From contig CP085833.1 in assembly GCA_020809705.1 (NCBI GenBank), positions 3,162,001-3,226,000 of the forward strand: 64,000 bases of DNA, given 5' to 3'. Below the pieces are notes generated by a model that saw nothing but the letters and a program-made list of their open reading frames with translations, had not been told where the DNA came from and did not search any database. Each line of letters begins with the position of its first letter. The first letter of the stretch is position 1. Source of the DNA: Calonectria ilicicola. Its lineage: Eukaryota; Ascomycota; Sordariomycetes; Hypocreales; Nectriaceae. Of this stretch, positions 51,356-63,300 are shown in pieces. The position numbers and the translations under genes are program-made.

Positions 51356-53009
51356 CTATTCGTACACTGCAATCTTTACACCGGTCTTGTTGGACGGCCC
51401 AATTCGCATCACAGCCGTGTATGGGGACGGGTCTCGAGCCTCGATGCGGCTATACCGCTGGGCCATGCGCACCAGCATGTACCCTGCCTCCGTCATGACC
51501 ATCATCTGTGCAGGGCAGCGACGAGGACCACCACCGAATGGCAGAAATTCCCAGAAGATACGGCGATCATGGAACCGCTCCGGCTTGAATTCCTCCGCGT
51601 CCGACCCCCAGATGGCGGGGTCACGATACATGACAGTCTTTGTTACGGAGACGACATCACCCTTGCGAACGAAAATAGGTTCCTTAGCTTCCTTTCCACC
51701 CCCAAGCGGCAGCACCGTGTCATTTAGACACATACGGATCTGGGTTACATTGTTTGGGGTCAAACGGTGAGCTATCGAAAATTAGCACCAGGGTCCAGAT
51801 CCTCCAAGCTAACTGGGTGGGGTTGGCAACGTACTTTCATTCAGGACGCCTTGAAGATACTTCATGTTCCTCAAAGCCTCAAAGGTCAGAGGCTTATCGC
51901 CATGGGCAAGCACTTCCTCCCGAAGCTTCTTCCAGGCTTCAGGGTGGCGTGCTAGATGCCACACGCAGTTGCTCGTGAAGATGGATGTTGTGTCGTTATT
52001 CGGCACAATGACCAAGCAAAGCTGTGATCTCAACAGCTCTTCGTCTCTTAGGTGCCATGCCATGTACCACAAGAGACTAGTAGGTTCAGGTCCAACGGGA
52101 AGGCCCTCTTTGATTCGCTTCTCGCGCTCCTCGATTTGCTTATAAGTATCGCGGATGTGCTCATTAACGAAGTCGTGGACTTCAGCAACAGCCTTGTACC
52201 ACCAGTTCCAGTTGAATGCCCACAACATCATATAAAACTGGGCTCGCATACGACCGCCTTTGAGAACATCCAGCATGGTCCAGGTGATTTTAGTACGGTC
52301 GGGGTTCGTCAAAGCGCCCATTGGCTTCCCAAAAATGAAATTGGTCGTGAGATCGAGAAACTAGATTGATTCAAGAAAGGCAGGTTAGCGAGTCAGAACT
52401 TTCTCTCTGTAAAATTTCGTTGTCGATCCCCCGGGTTCTGAAACTCACCCATCGCTGGATCAGGGGCTGAACGTCGAAGGATTCACCATCTCCAGGAATT
52501 AATTGAAGGAACTGATCAGCAAATGGCTTGATGCGGTCGGTGCTGGTATACACTTCGCGGTAAAAGAAAGGCTTGAGAAGGAAGCGACTGAATTCCCAGT
52601 CCTTGCCGTCTACTGTACTGATGCCCTTGTCAGCAAAAGGCATCGAGCCTTTGGTATGGCGGCGCATAGGTTCGATTCCAAAGTCATGGAAATTGGTCGC
52701 CGTCATTGCTTTCAAGTTGTCAGGTTCGCTTGTGTAGATTTGTCGCTTGCCGAAAAACTTGATCTCGAAAGTATTGGGCATGTTGTGGTGCAGCTGTCGC
52801 AGCCAAGGCAGATAGTAGTCTCCCTTCAACGCACTGATCTGGCTTCGAACCATGTCGAGGCCCATGATAGGGTCCCATTGGAACTTACGTGCAACTGGCT
52901 TGCACCCCAAAGCCTTTTCCTTGGAGCCATATCGCAAAAACTTGCTCAGCAAGTAGGCGATGACCACAGTGGATGCGGCAAGTATTGGAAGATTGTACTG
53001 AGCAAACAT
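51356..53009 (-). CDS. Cytochrome P450, CYP52/CYP539-like; cluster oxidase
   Basis: Three exons (53009..52449, 52360..51835, 51771..51356) join in phase to give 500 residues. An N-terminal membrane anchor ([19 protein letters not shown]) places it on the ER. The haem loop is [11 protein letters not shown] with ligand Cys448. The K-helix ExxR is Glu362-Thr-His-Arg365, split by an intron. The I-helix reads VPNNDTT (Pro307-Asn308-Asn309-Asp310-Thr311-Thr312) in place of the usual AGxDTT. Pro-Glu-Arg-Phe (PERF) follows the K-helix. It is transcribed divergently from the methyltransferase-like gene. In 2-pyridone pathways a cluster P450 expands the tetramic acid ring; that role here is inferred from context only. 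The family looks like CYP52/CYP539 by motif, but assignment needs comparison. Confidence 0.9.
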
Positions 53010-53587
53010 GATGCGTGAATGTGAAGAAGGACTAAAGTCGTCGCGAATCCAGCTCGTTAAAACTCATCGAGCAAAAGATATTATTGGCAATGACAAGCTA
53101 GTAGACCTCGAAGCGTTCAAGGGGCTCCTCTTCAAGGCCTGACCATATGCCACGTTGATCGACTGATGCACAAACTTGGAGCCGGCATTTTCGGGTAATA
53201 ATCTTACTAGTGTCCTGATTTCAAGATTAGGACACTGCCACATAGTAGACTGGTTTGCCATATGTGAGACGAGACGTAAGCCGCCGCTGGGATTCCCCGA
53301 ATTTCCCGTCGCCGCAGTGGGGATTCTCCGCAAGCGCAGGGCTGAAAGATCAAGCCCCTGCAACTCCATGAATTCTAGCAAACCTGTGTTGCCTAGTCTT
53401 CAGAAGAGAATAGCTAATCCCGAAGTTCGGCATATTTTCTTCATCGGGACTTCCCTTATTAGTGCCGAGCTTACTAGGGCTCGTTAAGCCAATCTGGAAA
53501 AACTGCGACTTCCAACTCGACTGTCATCAATACATGTCATTGTTCATGTGAATTCGTTCAACCAAAGGCTTTCAACATTAATTCGAA
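53010..53587. promoter_or_regulatory. Shared bidirectional promoter, P450 / methyltransferase-like gene
   Basis: 578 bp separate two divergent cluster genes. It contains two closely spaced CCCG-rich half-site groups: GGGATTCCCCG at 53289 leading into AATTTCCCG, and GGATTCTCCG at 53321..53330, identical to the 10-mer in the OYE-like promoter. Confidence 0.6.
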
Positions 53588-54581
53588 ATGCAGTCAAATC
53601 AAGCCAGTAAAACTGGGGAGGCCACTGTTGCCGAACCTAACCCCGCCCTCAAAAGCTACTACGAATCCCAAGAATCATATCTAGTGTATGAAGTGGTACT
53701 GCGTGGTTGTCATCATTTTGGTTATTATGACAAAGACACATATTGGCCCTTTCCAATCGGCCCCAGCTTGGAGCGGTACGTTTTTCCTGGAGAATACGGG
53801 ATTTTCACAACGCTGACGTTGATTTTGAAGTATGGAAGCCAAGCTATTAAGCAAGCTGTCACTCCCCAAAGGCTCACAGCTCTTGGATGCGGGATGTGGT
53901 TTTGGCCGTGTGGCCCTATACATGGCAAAACAAGGGATGCGTGTCAAGGCTATTGATATCATCGATCATCATGTGACCAAATCCCAGCGCAATGCGGAAA
54001 ACGCAAAGCTTCCAAATGGGCAGGTGACTGTAGAAAAGATGGATTATCAGAATTTGGAGTCCATCGAGTCCAACTCATATGACGGTGTTTACACTATGCA
54101 GGCTATGGGGCACGCCACAGAACCAGAAAAGGCAGTTGAAGGCTTCTTTCGAATCATCAAGCCGGGAGGCAGAGTCGCTTTTATTGAAGCGCAACGCCGC
54201 CGCGGTCCCGATGATGAGGATGAAGGAGACGAACTGAGTCGACATTTAAGAATGGTAAACGATTACACTGCAATGCCGGCAAATGAGGCATCACGGGAAG
54301 ACTACTTCAAAGACCTCCTCGAAAAAGCCGGATTTGTAAATGTGGAAGTCGAAGATTTGTCTGCCAACATTCGTCCTCAGTTGCGACTATTCTACACCCT
54401 AGTTGTGGTGCCTTGGTTTTTTGTTCAACTTCTGAGCCGCGTTCTGGGCAAAGGGATAGAGCGTCGGTTTGTCAATATGATTTGCGCGACCTCAGGCTAC
54501 ATCGGCCAACCGCGGTGGAGATTCATCGCGGTCAGTGCAACAAAACTCGGTCCCGAAATTGAAGCTGCCAAAATGAAATAG
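53588..54581 (+). CDS. Erg6-like SAM-dependent methyltransferase-fold protein (candidate pericyclase or C-methyltransferase)
   Basis: Exons 53588..53775 and 53831..54581 (phase 2) encode 312 residues. SAM-binding motif I is intact (LLDAGCGFGRVALYMA, residues 80-95), followed by an acidic strand end (VKAIDI), a post-motif YDGVYTMQAMGHA and IIKPGGRVAFIE. The N-terminal YYESQESYLVYE and GCHHFGYYDKDTYWPFP, and the C-terminal PWFFVQLLSRVLGKGIERR region, resemble sterol C24-methyltransferase relatives. Such proteins occur in 2-pyridone clusters, where IccD uses bound SAM without methyl transfer to catalyse an inverse-electron-demand Diels-Alder reaction. Whether this protein methylates or cyclises cannot be decided from sequence alone. 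It shares a promoter with the P450. Confidence 0.88.
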
Positions 54582-55407
54582 GTCTGTGGTCTTGGGGCGG
54601 GCGGGCGGGCGGGTGGGACTTCGAATGGGGCATTAGCGAGCTAGTTCTAAAGGACCAAGATGCATGTCAGCATGACATCCACCCCTGTATCATGAATGTA
54701 CTTTCAAGCTAGTTCTAAACTAAACGATAGGGAACGAGTTAATGACAAAAAAGGAAATTCGTACTATCAACATGATGAAAATAGTATACGTCATTCATTT
54801 CCCATATCCCAGCCACTAATCGACCTTTTACAACACACCATGTCAGACAGATAGTCATTTAGTAGAACCTACTGCGGGCGCAGTTGAGGAGCTAGTCTCG
54901 TCCGTTGTTTCAGTAATCAGAAAAAATAAATGGTAGATTTTAGTAGATTCTTAGTGAATGTGAGGATTCGGTGGTTTTTTCTGAGCTTAGCTGCCTGCAA
55001 GGCAGACTAAAGATTTTAGTCGTAAATAACTTGTGCAGCAACATTATTGTTCACATTAAGAAAGTTTCACCAAGGTATTGTCATCGAAGCCTACTATTAC
55101 AAAGAGAAAAAAAAACACCGATTCAAAGCGAAAATGAGTGTAAGAAAATCATCAAACTTTGATTCGAGATTCCTACCCTGTAGATGACGACGGTTGCCTC
55201 CACAATGAGTATATCAAGGCCAGTTCCACCTCAATCAGTCATTTATTTCGATTGGCGCATCATAATAGGAAAAAAAGACAAAATTGTTCTAAGATGAATA
55301 TAACTTGTATTGGCACAAACTTCTAAATAACACTCATTGAGTCATTGTTTTTATGACCACAATTTACCCTGAATTTAGATACAACGCAATGGAGACTCTC
55401 TCAAAAT
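54582..55407. other. Convergent 3' region, methyltransferase-like gene / trans-ER
   Basis: 826 bp, AT-rich, without a gene. A strong G-run array lies at 54594..54617. Confidence 0.6.
54594..54617 (+). repeat. Six G-runs with one-base loops, potential G-quadruplex
   Basis: GGGG and five GGG runs are separated by single C or T bases, starting 13 bp after the stop codon of the methyltransferase-like gene. One-base loops give the most stable quadruplex class. It would form in both the DNA and the sense transcript. Confidence 0.9.
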
Positions 55408-56535
55408 TTAAGCAGTGGGCTCAGGCGCAATTGGATACGCTAGCTTCTTCCCATAAATTTCACCCTTCCACACAGCTCTCATGCCCTCACCAACTGCCGC
55501 CAGCCCGCCTTTTCTCTCCTCCTTGGGATAGGGCTCAATCAGACCTTCATCCATGAACTGCTGAGCAACGACATACCAGGCTTCGGCCACCTCTCGATCG
55601 CGTGGGCGGGCGTCTAGGTGATATGGTGGCGCCCAGTTAATATCGTGCCCGAATTGCGTATAAGTGCAAACCCATTCAGGCACAACGCTTCGCCTTGTAT
55701 GGCCACGTAGGACGAATGCATCGAGGGCAACGTAACGGCCTCCTGCTGATCCCAAGGCCTCATAGCAGATTCCCATGCTTGCGGTATCAGTGATGCAGTC
55801 AAGGGCAAACTCAAGGCTATCTTTGGTAAACTCGCGCAGGTCGGCGCCGCATGTAGGTGAGCGATAATCAAATGTGGCGACGGCACCCAGACGCTTGGCT
55901 CGCTCTGCTGACTTGGTTGAGCAAGTTGTTATGGGAGTGAAGCCTGCCAGCTTCAGCACCTGGATCGCTGTCGCTCCCGTTGCAGTGCCTCCACCGTATA
56001 CAAGCACCATTCTGGACTTGCTGCTTGAATCAGAGACAGGGAGTGAGGGCATTGGGATTTGGAGATACTGGAATACAGCCAGACCAACAGTGGCAAGCGT
56101 GGCTCCCATTGTGGACGCAGTGGTAAAATCCATACTAGACGGAATGTGCCAGACGAGACGAGCAGGAACGGCCACATACTCGGCAAAAGCACCGTTGTCA
56201 TGGCGGAGAGGATTGTTTCCAAAAACACCACCAAACACCCTGTCGCCAGTCTTGAGAGGCTTCATGTTGTTGTTGATGCGGAAGTTGTCGGACTCAACTT
56301 CAGTGCCCAAGGCGACAACAATGCCGGCGAAGTCGACACCGCTTGTTGCACCGGGTGAGGGTGACATGTCGGCTGACTTGCCATCGACGTGATTGATAGA
56401 GACACTTGCGACGCGGACGAGGATGTCAGATGGGTTGAGAGTTGGGAGTGGTACATTTGTGGCCAAATCGACGGTGCTGGAACCGGTGACTTTGACGGCC
56501 ATTTGGGTTGCCGGTAGTGTCGTTGAGACTGCCAT
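55408..56535 (-). CDS. trans-acting enoyl reductase (LovC type) of the polyketide synthase
   Basis: A single exon encodes 375 residues of the quinone-oxidoreductase-like medium-chain reductase family without the structural zinc lobe. Blocks: SDILVRVASVSINHVDGK, SGVDFAGIV, GDRVFGGVFGNNP, GAFAEYVAVPA, the NADPH loop VYGGGTATGATAIQVLKLAG (GGGTATG at 181-187), TTCSTKSAERAKRLGA, and a C-terminal WKGEIYGKKLAYP. Such stand-alone reductases (LovC, ApdC, TenC) reduce chosen enoyl intermediates on a PKS whose own ER domain is dead. The adjacent divergent PKS indeed lacks an ER nucleotide-binding loop, so the two proteins almost certainly work together. Family length is about 360-380. Confidence 0.95.
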   Translation of the reverse strand: MAVSTTLPATQMAVKVTGSSTVDLATNVPLPTLNPSDILVRVASVSINHVDGKSADMSPSPGATSGVDFAGIVVALGTEVESDNFRINNNMKPLKTGDRVFGGVFGNNPLRHDNGAFAEYVAVPARLVWHIPSSMDFTTASTMGATLATVGLAVFQYLQIPMPSLPVSDSSSKSRMVLVYGGGTATGATAIQVLKLAGFTPITTCSTKSAERAKRLGAVATFDYRSPTCGADLREFTKDSLEFALDCITDTASMGICYEALGSAGGRYVALDAFVLRGHTRRSVVPEWVCTYTQFGHDINWAPPYHLDARPRDREVAEAWYVVAQQFMDEGLIEPYPKEERKGGLAAVGEGMRAVWKGEIYGKKLAYPIAPEPTA

Positions 56536-57365
56536 TGTGAAGGTGAAGTTGCGATGTAGTTAACCAGCTTCAAGTCCAATATTGACTGAATACTTTAAAA
56601 TGAATAGTTTAGACAGTAGCAAGAGTATGGATAATCTCAACAACTTGCAAATTATTGGGATCTAAAAAAAAGAACAAAAAACGATCATATCCTTTCTATG
56701 CTAACGTCCGGCCATGTCTAATGGGGAAAATCATGTATACAGTATCAAGGCACCCTTCGATATCTCTCTATGGCTAGCTAGTTCGTTAGGAAACTTGCCC
56801 CCCCGGAGATGTGTACCAAGCCCCGAAGAGGATTTCCCGAGGCGCCACCACTAGCCGTCTTACTGCATTTACGCCGTCAATATTCAGCGGGGAATCCCAT
56901 CGGCAGTCCAGGGCAATGACCGTTCGGCGAATTTCACAAAGTGGGCAGATTTACGCGTAGGGCTGATTTTAAGCTCAGGCCACCTGCCGAGCCCTTGAAC
57001 CAGGATCAGCGACCCTGGACCACGTACGACCCCAACGGAATATTACTGGAACTTGGAAAGGCGAAGCCATGTCGGCGTGAACGGAATATTCATTGAATCT
57101 TACCCAAATGTGATTCAGCTCGAGATGCGACGGGATATCGTGAACTGGCAAGGATCCACTCCAGAGGTGGGCGAGATTTGGCTGGGAGCGCGATAGTATA
57201 GATGAAGGCCAAGTTATGTCTTGAGCTCGACATCTTCAATCAACTTGAAGTCTAAGCACGGCAATCAACTCTCCAAGTCGAAAAGTTAAACTTACTCAAT
57301 TTTTATTATTCTCTTCTTGTTTTACTTAGTTGTACTCGGCTTCGGAGAGCCCCAATACCACCACC
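56536..57365. promoter_or_regulatory. Shared bidirectional promoter, trans-ER / PKS
   Basis: 830 bp between divergent starts. Candidate regulator words: ACGGAATATT at 57035..57044 and 57081..57090, GGATTTCCCG at 56830..56839, and GGGGAATCCC at 56889..56898. One shared control region would keep the synthase and its obligate reductase in step. Confidence 0.6.
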
Positions 57366-60300
57366 ATGTCTCAACCATACCCAGAGCCCATTGCCGTTGT
57401 TGGCTCGGCCTGTAGATTCCCAGGCTCTTCCAACTCACCCTCTAAGCTGTGGGAACTTCTTCGCCAACCGCGAGACGTCCTCAAGACATTCGATTCTGAT
57501 CGTCTTAACTTGAAGCGGTTTTACAATCCCAACGGCGATACCCATGGCGCTACCGACGTCAACAACAAGTCATATCTCTTAGAAGAAAACACAAGACTCT
57601 TCGATGCTTCATTTTTCGGAATCAGCCCAATGGAGGCGGCGGGCATGGATCCCCAGCAACGTATTCTGCTGGAGACCGTCTACGAATCGTTTGAATCGGC
57701 TGGTGTTACTCTTGATCAGCTACGGGGTTCTCAGACCTCTGTACATGTCGGTGTCATGACCTCCGACTACACCAGTATTCAATTAAGGGACCTTGAAACC
57801 CTTTCAAAGTATACTGCCACTGGAACGGCAAACAGCATCATCTCGAATCGAATTTCATATATTTTCGATCTCCATGGTCCTTCAGAGACCATTGATACTG
57901 CTTGCTCCAGTTCCCTGGTTGCTCTGCATCATGCTGTCCAGGGCTTACTGGGAGGCGACTGTGAAACAGCGATCGTCGCTGGTGTCAATCTCATTCTTGA
58001 CGTTTCACCATATATTACAGAGTCGAAGCTGCACATGTTGTCGCCCGACTCCCAGTCTCGCATGTGGGACAAGTCTGCCAATGGCTACGCTCGCGGTGAA
58101 GGCGCGGCCGCATTGTTCTTGAAGCCTCTTAGCCGCGCTCTCAAGGACGGTGACTCCATCGAAGGTATTATCCGCAGCACAGGAGTTAACTCTGATGGAC
58201 AGAGCTCAGGAATCACCATGCCTCATGCTCCGGCACAGGCCGCACTCATTCGTCAGACATATGCTCGAGCCGGGCTTGATCCCATCAAGGATCGCCCCCA
58301 GTACTTTGAGTGCCACGGTACTGGTACCCCAGCCGGTGACCCTGTTGAGGCGCGAGCAATCAGCGAGTCTTTGCTAGGCGAGGATGCATCGTCCGAAGAC
58401 CCAATCTATGTGGGATCCATCAAGACTGTAATTGGTCACCTGGAAGGATGCGCAGGTCTTGCAGGAGTGATTAAAACCATTCGTGCGCTTCAAAACAGGA
58501 CAATCCCACCAAATCTCCTGTTTAACGAGCTCAACCCTGCGCTGATTCCGTACTATGGTCCACTGAAAATAACCACCAAGGCGCTGCCATGGCCTGAACT
58601 ACCCGCTGGTACACCTGTGAGGGCAAGTGTTAACAGCTTTGGTTTCGGAGGAACCAATGCCCACGTCATTATTGAGCGATACGAGGATGAAAACTCCAGC
58701 ACCTCAGAGGCCCCGACCGAGAAACCCGAAGAGTTTGCGGATGGTGCCCTGGGACCTCTTCTCTTCTCTGCTGGCTCTGGTGCCTCATTGGTACGAAGTG
58801 TACAAACTCATTTGGAGCACCTGAAAGAACACCCTTCGATTGACCTTAGGGACTTGTCATGGACCCTTCAGACTAAACGAACTACTCACCGAGTTCGAAG
58901 CCATTTCTCTGGTGCGACTAGAGAGGCTGTCTTGGAGAAAATGGCAGACTTTGTTGCTAGTAACCAGAAAGCAGCGAGCGACTCTATTGGGCATCAGCCC
59001 CAGCTGGTGAACCCATGTGAAGTCCCTGGTGTTCTCGGTGTTTTCACTGGACAGGGAGCTCAGTGGCCAACTATGGGACGTGAGTTGATCCAAAAATCAC
59101 CACTCTTCCGTAAGACAATTGAGGAGTGTGATGCTGTTCTGAAGGCGCTTCCCAATGGAGATGCTCCTGAATGGTCTCTGAAGGAACAATTAATGGCGGA
59201 TGCCCAGTCATCGCGAATCGGCCAGGCTGAGATTTCGCAGCCTCTGTGCACTGCTGTTCAGCTGGGTCTCGTGAACCTCCTCACCGCTGCAGGCATCACT
59301 TTTGATGCCGTTGTGGGACACTCCTCAGGAGAAATCGCCGCGGCTTATGCCTCGGGAATCCTCACGTTGAAGGGTGCGATCCAGGTCGCATATTATCGAG
59401 GATACCATGCCAAACTTGCCGTTGGTAACGATGGAAGGCGTGGAGGTATGATGGCAGCTGGACTTTCTTTCGAGAAAGCCACGCAATTTTGCTCTCGCGA
59501 CGAATATGTTGGCCGTCTCCAAGTTGCGGCGAGCAACGGTCCTTCCAGCGTAACGCTATCGGGAGATATCGATGCCATCAATGAGGCCAAGGTACAACTG
59601 GACAAGGACAATGTATTTGCCCGCCAGTTGAAGGTAGACACTGCCTATCACTCTCACCATATGCAGATGTGCGCTGGCCCTTATCTTGAATCATTGCTCG
59701 CTTGTGATATTGAAGTCAGAGACCCGCAGCCTGGCCGTTGTATCTGGAATTCGAGTGTGAGGGGTGATACCGAACTGCTTAAGCGGGGTTTGAGCCCCCT
59801 CAAAGGTTCTTACTGGGTGGCAAACATGGTCCAAACTGTTTTGTTTTCTCAGGCGATTGAGTCATCTATCTGGCATGGCGGCCCATTCGACTTGGCCATC
59901 GAAGTTGGTCCTCACCCTGCCCTCAAGGGACCCACGGAGCAGACACTCAAGGCATCTTATGGCTCTGTTCCATTGTACACGGGTGTATTGAAGCGTGGTG
60001 GGAGCGACATCGAGGCTTTCTCGTCGGCGATTGGCGTCACTTGGGCACAGCTTGGTCCATCTTTTGTTGATTTCGCTGGTTACAGGAAGTCTTTCTACGA
60101 GTCTGACGCTCCTACTCCTACAGTTGTCAAGGATCTTCCAAACTACTCCTGGGATCACGAGAAAGAGTACTGGCGCGAGTCTCGCATCTCTCGGAGATAC
60201 CGCACTGGCAAGGACCTCCCACATGAACTTCTTGGACGCCGCAGCCCAGATGACAACGACCATGAGCTTCGCTGGAGAAATGTGCTTAAGCTGAGTGAAA

Positions 60301-63300
60301 TGCCCTGGGTTCGAGGACACGAAGTATTGGACGAGGTTCTGCTTCCTGGAGCTGCTTATGTATCAATTGCAGTTGAGGCAGGCAACCACCTCGCTTCAGC
60401 GGCCGGGAAACCGGTACGGCTCCTTGAGGTCGAAGATGTGGATATTCTCCGCCCTGTCGTGGTGCCTGACAACTCAGAGGGTGTTGAGACCCTGTTCACC
60501 GCGCAATTACTGAACGGCGCTGGAGCTGATGGAATCTTGCGTGCTAAGTTTTCATACTACATCTGCAACGATGCATCAACTGGATCTATGGTCCACACAT
60601 GCAGTGGAAAACTGAACGTGTATCTGGGCCAGTCGGATTCTGAGGAGGAACTGCCACCTAGGGAGACCATTCCTTCTAATCTGGTTACTGTCGATGGTGA
60701 CCGGGTTTACAGAATGTTTGAAGGTATTGACTTGAAATATTCTGGCGTTTTCCGAAGCATCAAAGAGAGCAATCGCTGCCTCAACTATGCTGCAGCAAGT
60801 GGTGTCTGGGATGAGGGTTCTCTCAGTGCTCAGTACGCTGTTCACCCAGCTATGCTTGATGTCGCATTTCAAACACTGTTCATCGCACGTGCACACCCTG
60901 CAAGCAGGCAGATAACTACGGCCCTGTTGCCATCTCACATTGATCGAGTCCGCGTTAGCCCCTCTGTTCAAATCTTGCAACCCGAGGCGGGCGGTGATAT
61001 CAAGGCCGACTTTGAGTCCTGGGTTGTGGACCAAACCGCTACTTCCCTGACCGGAGACCTCAATGTGTATGATTCGGTGACTGGAAAGACTTTCCTCCAA
61101 GTTGAAGGTCTTGCTACAAAGATGGTCGGAGAGCAAGATGCTTCTCAGGATCAGCCCATCTTCTCCAAAACGGTTTGGGGAAGATTTGATCAAACGGGCC
61201 TGGCTGATCCTGCACGAGACGACGAACAGGATATCGAGCTGACTCGTCTGGCGGTTTATGTTGAGAGAGTTGCTCTGTTCTACATTCAGCAACTGGTCGA
61301 CCAAATCCCTGAAGAAGAACGCAAGGAATTTCAGTGGTATCACCAACGTTTATTCAAGGCTTTGGAGAGACATTTGCTCACTATCAAGGAAGGCGAGCAT
61401 CCCGTCTTACCCACTGAGTGGCTGTCAGATGAATTGTCAGTTATCGACGAGATAACCAAAGAGCACCCTGATTCAATTGACTTGAAATTGCTCCGCGCCG
61501 TTGGAGAAAATCTGGCTGATGTCGTCACGGGCAAGACCCAATTGCTGGAGGTTATGCAGCAGGATAATATGCTTGACAACTTCTACATGAACAACTGCGC
61601 CAGTGCTCCTATCAACGACAGCATTGCCGAGGTTATGAAGCAGATTTCTTTCAAATACCCTCGCGCCAACATCCTCGAAATTGGTTCTGGAACGGGAGGA
61701 ACCAGTTGGGGCGTTTTGAACGAGATTGGTGACGCTTACGAGTCCTACACGTACACAGATATCTCGTCTGGGTTCTTCCCCAAAGCCGAAGAAAAGTTTG
61801 CGGCCTGGGCCAACAAAATGATCTTCAAAATCCTTGATGTCGAAAAGGATCCCGCATCCCAGGGTTACACTAAGCATTCATATGATGTTATCATTGCTGC
61901 CAACGTGCTCCATGCTACACGCTCCCTGGAGACTACCTTGAGCAACGTCCGCTCCCTCCTCAAGCCCGGTGGCTACTTGATTTTGATGGAGGTTACCGGA
62001 ATGCAGAGTGTTCGTGTCACCCTCATGCTTGGTGGTCTTCCTGGATGGTGGCTGGGTCTTGATGATGGTCGCCCTCATGGACCAGGTGTGTCTGTTGTTG
62101 ACTGGGATATGTTGTTGGAGAAGACAGGATTTTCTGGAGCCGATACCGTCATGCATGACTTGGAAGACGAAACGAAGCACTGTAACTCCATGATTGTGAG
62201 TCAGGCTGTTGACGATGCGTTCTTGCGTATGCGTGAACCTCTGTCCTTTGTTGCGGAGCTCCCTCCCCTAGTCGAGCCCTTGTTGATCATTGGCGGCAAG
62301 AAGCTCATGTCTACGAAAATAATGGCCGAGCTCCAGAAACTGTTCCCAAAATCCTGGAAACGCCGTGTTCAGACAATCTCCGGTTTTGATAACCTTGGTT
62401 CGGCGAAATTGACACCTAATATGGATGTTATTTGTCTTCAGGAAGTCGACGAGTCCTTGTTCGCCACCCCTATGACAGCGAAGCGAATGGACCTTCTCAA
62501 GAGTCTACTGATGAACACCAAGAATATGCTCTGGGTTACTGGAGCCGGTAAATCTCATACTCCACGGAACAACATTTTCCTTGGCATCTCACGCATTGTG
62601 CCTCCGGAGTTGCCCCATCTTAATCTTAAGGTTTTAGGTGTTGAGTCTGGAGGTTCTCTCAATATCTCCGCCAGAAGCTGCTTTGAAGAATTCCTGCGCT
62701 TGAAAGCAACTGCGGATGGTCCAAACAACGAGATGCTTTGGGTCGAGGAGCCAGAGTCCGACATTCTTGCCGACGGCCAAACCATCATCCCAAGAGTAAT
62801 GTTGAACAAGTCCATGAACGAATTATACAATGCCTCTAGACGCGCTGTTACTAAGACCGTTGATGCCACAGAGGTTCCAGTTCAGGCTGTTGCTGGCCCC
62901 GCAAAGATGACACTACAGGAAGTGGTCGGAAAGGCCAGCGACAAGTGTGTCAAGGTTCAAGTTAAATACTCTTTCCACATCCCTTCGTCCAAGAATGATG
63001 GCATCTACTTGGTATTTGGACATGTGGGAGATTCTGATTCTTCCACTTCAGTGTTGGCAATCTCAGATGTCAACTCCTCTGTTGCCAATGTTGACTCCAA
63101 GGATCTTGTCACAATCGACGACGAGGACATCTCCCCCGGTGCTCTTTCCGCTTTGGCCAACCAGATTTTTGCAGAATCTATCTCTATTCTCGCAGGAACC
63201 GGCTCTGTACTTTTGTACCAAGCTGAAGAGTCACTGGCCGCCAAGGTAGTCGCTGGGCTGAAGGGCGGTAAAGTCCACTTTGCCACCTCCGACTCGGCAG

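Noticed and set aside
51245..51727. 160-codon plus-strand frame near the P450 3' end
   Set aside because: It is antisense to the haem-binding exon of the P450.
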